Below are positions 13,568 through 17,062 of a stretch of 17,062 nt of DNA, in pieces; position 1 is the stretch's first letter; every line of letters begins with the position of its first letter. The stretch comes from Holophagales bacterium UBA5066 (GTDB taxonomy: Bacteria > Acidobacteriota > Thermoanaerobaculia > UBA5066), in assembly GCA_002414905.1 (NCBI GenBank), contig DIAY01000083.1, positions 1 through 17,062 of the forward strand, written 5' to 3'. The notes under the pieces are model-generated. The model saw nothing but the letters and a program-made list of their open reading frames with translations. It searched no databases and was not told where the DNA came from. Position numbers and translations under genes: made by a program.

Positions 13568-14545
13568 TCAGGCCGGAAGGCCGGCCACGAGCTCGGCGAA
13601 GCGGGCCGGGTCGACGTTACCTCCCGAAAGCACGATGCCGACCCGCCGGCCCGCGACGCCCGGCACGCGCCCGGCGAAGAGCGCCGCCGCGGCCGCCGAG
13701 CCACCGGGCTCGACGACGACCTTCATTCGAGAGAAGAGGAATGCCATCGCCTGCCTCAGTTCGAGGTCGCTCACGGTCACCACGCCCTCCACCAGCTCCT
13801 TCAGGATCGGGAAGTTCCGCTCTCCGACGCGGGTCGTCTGGAGGGAGTCGGCGATCGTCTCCGGGACAGCAATGGTGATCCGGCGTCCCTCACGAAGTGA
13901 TCGGGCCACATCGTCTCCCGCTTCCGGCTCGACGCCGAAGACGCGGATGCGCGACTGCAGTCCCGTCGCTGCGACGGCCGTCCCCGCGAGCAGACCTGCG
14001 CCTCCGCAGGGAGTGACGACGACGTCGAGGTCCCCAACTTCCTCGAGAAGCTCGAGCGCCGCCGTCCCCTGTCCGGCGATGACGGCCTCGTCGTCGAACG
14101 GCGGCACGAGAATGACTCCTCTTTCCTCGACGAGGCGCCGGGCGATTTCCTCGCGGTCCTCGCGCCTGCGGTCGTAGAGGACGACCTGGGCGCCGTACTC
14201 GCGCGTGGCGGCCAGCTTCAGGGCCGGGGCGTCGTCGGGCATGACGATCGTGGCCGGGACGCCCAGGTCGCGCGCCGCGAGCGCCACGGCCTGTGCGTGG
14301 TTTCCCGAAGAGAAGGCGACGACTCCCCGGGCCCGTTCGGCCTCGGACAGAAGCGTGAGCCGGGAGAAGGCCCCACGCGCCTTGAACGCGCCAACGCGCT
14401 GGAAGGTCTCGGCCTTGAAATAGAGAAGGGCGCCCGTGATCGCGTCGGCCGTGCGGGAGGTGAGGACCGGCGTCCTGTGGACGTGTCCGGCGATGCGGGC
14501 GGCCGCGGCCCGCACGTCCTCGAGCGTCACCGGCAACGGGCTCAC
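13568..14545 (-). CDS. Threonine/serine dehydratase family PLP enzyme
   Basis: A 325-residue fold-type II PLP enzyme of the threonine dehydratase / serine racemase family, deaminating threonine to 2-oxobutanoate or serine to pyruvate. Seen: Schiff-base Lys K55 in VGAFKARGAF (family SFKxRGA), SSGNHAQ at 79-85 contacting the substrate, the phosphate-binding loop CGGAGLLAG at 180-188, VEPGGS at 278-283, and LSGGN at 306-310 near the pyridine nitrogen. There is no C-terminal ACT domain, so it is the short, catabolic-like or racemase-like form rather than allosteric IlvA. GTG start at 14545 is chosen because GGAGG lies seven bases upstream and because GTGA overlaps the acyltransferase stop; the frame stays open upstream but is not homologous. 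Confidence 0.92.
   Translation of the reverse strand: MSPLPVTLEDVRAAAARIAGHVHRTPVLTSRTADAITGALLYFKAETFQRVGAFKARGAFSRLTLLSEAERARGVVAFSSGNHAQAVALAARDLGVPATIVMPDDAPALKLAATREYGAQVVLYDRRREDREEIARRLVEERGVILVPPFDDEAVIAGQGTAALELLEEVGDLDVVVTPCGGAGLLAGTAVAATGLQSRIRVFGVEPEAGDDVARSLREGRRITIAVPETIADSLQTTRVGERNFPILKELVEGVVTVSDLELRQAMAFLFSRMKVVVEPGGSAAAAALFAGRVPGVAGRRVGIVLSGGNVDPARFAELVAGLPA
13571..13586. terminator. GC-rich hairpin between convergent genes (weak terminator candidate)
   Basis: GGCCGG-AAGG-CCGGCC, a perfect six-base-pair stem with a four-base loop, begins seven bases after the barrel-protein stop and covers the last codons of the dehydratase. No T-tract follows on either strand, so if it terminates transcription it does so by a U-less mechanism. 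Confidence 0.25.
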
Positions 14546-15225
14546 GACCGTACCTCCGTCTCCGGGCGGAGCTCCCTTTCGCGCGGAGCTCCGATGATGC
14601 CGCAGAGCCGGTCGGCCTCGTCGGTCATCGTGTCTATTGCGGCGTCGATGCGCCGGAGAAACGCCTCGTCCGATTCCCCGTCCGTCCGCTTCAAAGGCTC
14701 GCCGAAGACGACCGCGCAGCGCGAGAAGGGCAACGGGACGAGGTAGCGGTCCCAGGAGCGGAGGAACCTCGGCCTCTCCGACGAGGTCCCGACGGGCATG
14801 ATCGGCGCGTCCACCGCCTCCGCCAGCCGAAGGAGCCCCGACTTGCAGCGGCGGGCCGGTCCCCGCGGCCCGTCCGGTGTCAGCGCCGCCCACCGGGTCG
14901 TCCCCCGCAGGGCTTCGACCATTCCGGCGAGCGCCTCGCTTCCCCCGCGCGAGGAGGAGCCGCGCACCGCGCGATACCCCCACCAGAAAAGAAACCCGGC
15001 GATGACGTCGCCGTCTCGGCTCTGCGAGGCCATCGTCACGGTCCCGCTCCAGGGGAAGCGAAGGATTCCGGCCACCATCCTCTGGTGCCAGATGGCGTGG
15101 AGGACGGGCCGTCCGGAGCGTTCGATCGCCTCGCGGTGCTCGCGCCCGACGAACCGGATGCGGAGCGTGGCGCGCCACAGGGCGATGACGAGAAAGAGGG
15201 GGAAGCCGAGGAGCAGTCCGCGCAC
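14542..15225 (-). CDS. DUF374-type lysophospholipid acyltransferase family protein
   Basis: A 227-residue protein of the DUF374 group within the lysophospholipid acyltransferase-like superfamily. Residues 2-20 form a hydrophobic membrane anchor. Conserved blocks are LHAIWHQRM (42-50, with the catalytic-type His47), SQSRDGD (67-73), VRGSSSRGG (87-95) and LTPDGPRGP (115-123), the last being the DUF374 signature. These proteins are presumed to acylate a lipid at the inner membrane face; the actual acceptor is not established. Start is GTG with no Shine-Dalgarno sequence; GAGAAT lies seven bases upstream. Its stop overlaps the dehydratase GTG (GTGA). Divergent from ccmA. Confidence 0.85.
   Translation of the reverse strand: MRGLLLGFPLFLVIALWRATLRIRFVGREHREAIERSGRPVLHAIWHQRMVAGILRFPWSGTVTMASQSRDGDVIAGFLFWWGYRAVRGSSSRGGSEALAGMVEALRGTTRWAALTPDGPRGPARRCKSGLLRLAEAVDAPIMPVGTSSERPRFLRSWDRYLVPLPFSRCAVVFGEPLKRTDGESDEAFLRRIDAAIDTMTDEADRLCGIIGAPRERELRPETEVRS
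14553..14557 (-). promoter_or_regulatory. Shine-Dalgarno sequence deciding the dehydratase start
   Basis: Minus-strand GGAGG, seven bases before the GTG at 14545, inside the end of the acyltransferase gene. It selects this GTG in a frame that is open far upstream. Confidence 0.65.
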
Positions 15226-15232
15226 AGGAGGG

Positions 15233-15238
15233 ATTCTC
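15233..15238 (-). promoter_or_regulatory. Candidate -10 element for the acyltransferase gene
   Basis: Minus-strand GAGAAT, seven bases before the GTG start, in the 56-base gap shared with ccmA. Four of six bases match TATAAT; the surrounding sequence is very GC-rich. Confidence 0.25.
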
Positions 15239-15267
15239 GCCGACGCGCGCCCGCGGCGCCCGCCCTG

Positions 15268-15273
15268 TATCCT
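15268..15273 (+). promoter_or_regulatory. Candidate -10 element for ccmA (leaderless)
   Basis: TATCCT, eight bases before the GTG start at 15282, an AT-containing island in a run of G and C. The hexamer and following CC match those before tatD and nearly those before metG. Confidence 0.4.
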
Positions 15274-15281
15274 CCGGCGCC

Positions 15282-15905
15282 GTGCGCCTCGTCGCCGAGA
15301 AGCTCTGCCGTTCGTTCGGGCCCCGGAGGATCTTCGGGCCTCTCTCCTTCACCACGGCTCCCGGGAAGGTCCTCGGTGTCGCCGGGGCCAACGGCTCGGG
15401 CAAGACGACCCTCGTGAAGACGCTCGTCGGCCTGATCCGCCCCTCGTCCGGAAGCGTCTGGCTCGAGGACGAAGCGGAACCAGCCGGAAAATTCTCTGTA
15501 CGCGATGCCGCAGGCTCGATCGGCTGGTGCGCCCCCGATCTCGCCCTCTACGGCGACCTGACGCCGGCCGAGAACCTCGAGTTCTTCGCCCGCGTCTCCG
15601 GACGTCCCATCCCGCGGGAAGAGGCCGAGCGCCGCATCGCCGAGGTCGGTCTCGATCCGAAGCGGCTCCGGACGATCCACACGAGGTTCCTCTCCACGGG
15701 CCAGAGGCAACGCATCAAGCTCGCCTACTCGGTTCTCGGCTCTCCCGCCGTTCTCTTTCTCGACGAACCCGGCTCCAACCTGGACGAGGCGGGCCACAAG
15801 GCGGTCGAGTCGATCGTCGCGGCGCAGAGGGCACGCGGCAGCGTCGTCCTCGCCACGAACGACCCGGTCGAGCTCGCCCTCGCCGACGAGAGGATGACCC
15901 TGTGA
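15282..15905 (+). CDS. ccmA: Haem exporter ABC transporter ATPase CcmA
   Basis: A 207-residue ABC ATPase, of the usual CcmA length. Walker A GANGSGKT at 35-42, signature LSTGQRQR at 137-144, Walker B VLFLDEP with D161 and E162, D-loop GSNLDEAG. With CcmB it forms the CcmAB(CD) complex that releases holo-CcmE in system I cytochrome c maturation; assignment rests on the downstream ccmB and ccmC more than on CcmA-specific residues. Two switch positions are unusual: the Q-loop region reads WCAPDLALYGDLT with no Gln, and the H-loop reads ATND with Asn193 in place of His. GTG start without Shine-Dalgarno sequence. Its stop overlaps the ccmB GTG as GTGA. Confidence 0.9.
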   Translation: MRLVAEKLCRSFGPRRIFGPLSFTTAPGKVLGVAGANGSGKTTLVKTLVGLIRPSSGSVWLEDEAEPAGKFSVRDAAGSIGWCAPDLALYGDLTPAENLEFFARVSGRPIPREEAERRIAEVGLDPKRLRTIHTRFLSTGQRQRIKLAYSVLGSPAVLFLDEPGSNLDEAGHKAVESIVAAQRARGSVVLATNDPVELALADERMTL

Positions 15906-16579
15906 TTCTCCGCGCGGCCGCGGCCGTGTTCGTGAAGGACCTGCGCACAGAGTGGCGGACGCGCGTCGCGCTCAACGCCCTTCTCCTCTTCGCGTTCTCG
16001 GTCCTGATCCTCGTCGGCTACGCCGTCGGCCCGACGCGCCTCTCTCCTGAAGACCGCCCCATCGTCAACTCCGTCCTCCTCTGGATCGTCCTCTTCTTCT
16101 CGGCGATGACGGGCCTCTCGAGGGCCTTCGTCAACGAGGAGGAAACCGGGACCGCCTCGGCCCTGCGCCTCTCGGCCCCTCCTGCGGCCGTCTTCCTCGG
16201 GAAGCTCCTGTCCAACCTCGCCCTCCTCGGCGTCGTCATGACGTTCGTCGTCCCCCTCTTCCTCGCCCTGATGTCGTTCGACATCGCCGCCCCCGGGCTC
16301 TTCCTCGCGATCCTCGTCTTCGGCGCGATCGGTCTCGCTTCAGCCTCGACCTTCATTGCCGCCATCGTCGCCAAGACGGCGGCCAAGGGCGCCCTCTTCG
16401 CCGTTCTGGCGACCCCGCTCCTCCTCCCGCCGCTCGTCGCTGCCGTCACCGGGACGCGCGTCGCGGCGACGGAACCCGAGCTCGCCGCCGGCCTCGACGC
16501 CGTGCGCCTCCTCTTCGCCTTCGACGGGATCATGGTGACGGCCTCGTTCCTCCTCTTCGACGCCGTCTGGCGCGAGTAG
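15902..16579 (+). CDS. ccmB: Haem exporter membrane subunit CcmB
   Basis: A 225-residue integral membrane protein with about six hydrophobic spans (roughly 22-44, 57-75, 102-124, 130-150, 158-185, 200-222). The N-terminal VFVKDLRTEWRTR is the CcmB opening signature (KDLxxExR), and FSAMTGLSRAFVNEEETGT at about 71-89 is the cytoplasmic coupling segment that contacts CcmA. It starts at a GTG that overlaps the ccmA stop (GTGA), so the two subunits are translationally coupled. It forms the membrane half of the ABC complex that acts on CcmC-CcmE-haem in cytochrome c maturation. Length is typical. Confidence 0.93.
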   Translation: MILRAAAAVFVKDLRTEWRTRVALNALLLFAFSVLILVGYAVGPTRLSPEDRPIVNSVLLWIVLFFSAMTGLSRAFVNEEETGTASALRLSAPPAAVFLGKLLSNLALLGVVMTFVVPLFLALMSFDIAAPGLFLAILVFGAIGLASASTFIAAIVAKTAAKGALFAVLATPLLLPPLVAAVTGTRVAATEPELAAGLDAVRLLFAFDGIMVTASFLLFDAVWRE

Positions 16580-16643
16580 CTTCTTTCAAGGCTCACCACG
16601 AATCCAGCGTTTGATGTGACTGAATTCCATTCGGACCCCGTTT

Positions 16644-16658
16644 GGTCCTGATTGGACC
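16644..16658. promoter_or_regulatory. Inverted repeat GGTCC-TGATT-GGACC upstream of ccmC
   Basis: Perfect five-base arms around a five-base spacer, ending ten bases before the TATCAT hexamer, so it covers the position of a -35 element. A further GGACC at 16633-16637 can pair with the middle arm. Possible operator; no known regulator can be named. Confidence 0.3.
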
Positions 16659-16668
16659 CGATCTCACT

Positions 16669-16674
16669 TATCAT
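16669..16674 (+). promoter_or_regulatory. Candidate -10 element for ccmC
   Basis: TATCAT, eight bases before the ATG at 16683, with no Shine-Dalgarno sequence in between. Same spacing as the elements before ccmA and the kinase gene. Confidence 0.4.
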
Positions 16675-16682
16675 CGCGGTCG

Positions 16683-17062
16683 ATGAAGGTCCTCGGAATC
16701 CTCGGTAAGGCCGCTCTGGCCATCGGGATGGTGGCCGTCCTCTGGGGGGCCTTCCTCTTCGCCCACCCCGCGGAGAACTTCGTGGGCGAGTCCTCCCGGA
16801 TCGTCTTCTTCCACGTGCCCATGGCCTGGATCGCCGCGCTGGCCTTCCTTCTCGCGGCCTGGCACTCGGCCCTCTTCCTGAAGACGCGGAGCATCGAGCG
16901 CGACGATGCGGCAGCCTCCGCCGCCCGGCTCGGGCTCCTCTTCTGCTTCCTCGCCACCGTGACCGGGTCGATCTTCGCGAAGGTCATGTGGAACTCGTAC
17001 TGGAACTGGGATCCGAGGGAGACGTCGATCGTCCTCCTCCTCCTCGTCTACGGGGCCTACCT
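16683..17062 (+). CDS. ccmC: Haem-handling cytochrome c maturation protein CcmC (partial, 3' end outside window)
   Basis: The frame is open from ATG 16683 to the window end (126 complete codons, no stop). It begins with a hydrophobic span (VLGILGKAALAIGMVAVLW), then SSRIVFFHVPMAWIAALAF, matching the CcmC segment with a conserved periplasmic His before HVPxAW, a second and third hydrophobic span, and the tryptophan-rich haem-binding motif SYWNWDPRETSIVLLLL at about 106-122. WDPRET is shared by CcmC and CcsA; position behind ccmAB and the HVPMAW segment favour CcmC, which loads haem onto CcmE at the outer face of the inner membrane. It is separated from ccmB by 103 bases and probably has its own promoter. 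Confidence 0.9.
   Translation, partial: MKVLGILGKAALAIGMVAVLWGAFLFAHPAENFVGESSRIVFFHVPMAWIAALAFLLAAWHSALFLKTRSIERDDAAASAARLGLLFCFLATVTGSIFAKVMWNSYWNWDPRETSIVLLLLVYGAY

Larger units (their letters stand above)
16580..16682. other. AT-richer ccmB-ccmC intergenic leader
   Basis: About 103 bases with visibly lower GC than the flanks (roughly half G+C over 16621-16670). It holds no ORF, no hairpin plus T-tract terminator, three related pentamers GGACC/GGTCC/GGACC (16633, 16644, 16654), and TATCAT just before ccmC. It probably carries a separate ccmC promoter. Confidence 0.5.

Noticed and set aside
14546..15403. Upstream extension of the dehydratase frame
   Set aside because: It overlaps the acyltransferase in another frame, lacks homology, and the GGAGG-led GTG at 14545 marks the true start.
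16664..16987. Minus-strand frame of 107 codons opposite ccmC
   Set aside because: The plus strand encodes the CcmC haem-binding WDPRET segment and hydrophobic spans; the minus frame is a charged shadow.
1..17062. Search for CRISPR arrays, tRNA/rRNA genes, insertion sequences, toxin-antitoxin or phage modules
   Set aside because: No direct-repeat arrays, tRNA-like cloverleaves, transposase motifs or terminal inverted repeats were seen by eye; a tRNAscan or Infernal run would be needed to exclude small RNAs fully.

Overview
The window is 17 kb of dense, high-GC bacterial chromosome with no rRNA, tRNA, CRISPR array, insertion sequence or phage gene visible. Genes abut or overlap by a few bases, GTG starts are frequent, and third codon positions are strongly G/C. 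A CcmA-CcmB-CcmC (system I) cytochrome c maturation locus, a signal-peptide-bearing beta-barrel-like protein and a large membrane-anchored Ser/Thr kinase point to a diderm, GC-rich environmental bacterium. Acidobacteriota or Myxococcota would fit, but this is inference from gene content and not a taxonomic proof.

Layout. (1) 1-5956, minus strand: a probable co-directional cluster read right to left. It encodes a secreted protein of unknown function, RadC (JAB domain), methionyl-tRNA synthetase MetG with a C-terminal tRNA-binding domain, a LOG-family nucleotide phosphoribohydrolase-like protein, a 196-base stretch with a doubtful small ORF, a TatD-family nuclease, a zincin-type metallopeptidase, and the first codons of an exported protein cut by the window edge. 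(2) 6009-8548, plus strand: a soluble PAS-GAF histidine kinase whose stop codon overlaps the GTG start of a Nudix (ADP-ribose pyrophosphatase-like) hydrolase. (3) 8556-9593 minus and 9627-10124 plus: a medium-chain dehydrogenase/quinone oxidoreductase and a divergent CxxCxxCC (YkgJ-type) protein. (4) 10121-12913 minus: a 930-residue kinase with N-terminal membrane segments, a 13-residue tandem-repeat solenoid and a C-terminal kinase domain, divergent from the barrel-like protein at 12974-13564. (5) 13568-15225 minus: a DUF374-type acyltransferase coupled to a threonine/serine dehydratase. (6) 15282-17062 plus: ccmA and ccmB (overlapping), then ccmC behind its own AT-richer leader and cut by the window end.

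How they work together. The only clear multi-gene pathway is the haem-handling Ccm locus. The left cluster is mostly housekeeping (translation, nucleotide and DNA metabolism). Regulation is represented by an orphan histidine kinase and the repeat-rich Ser/Thr kinase, neither with an obvious partner nearby. Many first genes of transcription units lack a Shine-Dalgarno sequence and instead carry a TAnnnT-like -10 hexamer 6-10 bases before the start codon, which suggests leaderless mRNAs. Internal or coupled genes more often show GTGA/ATGA overlaps or a real Shine-Dalgarno sequence. I did not find a convincing new defence or mobile system; the most distinctive item is the 13-residue-repeat kinase.
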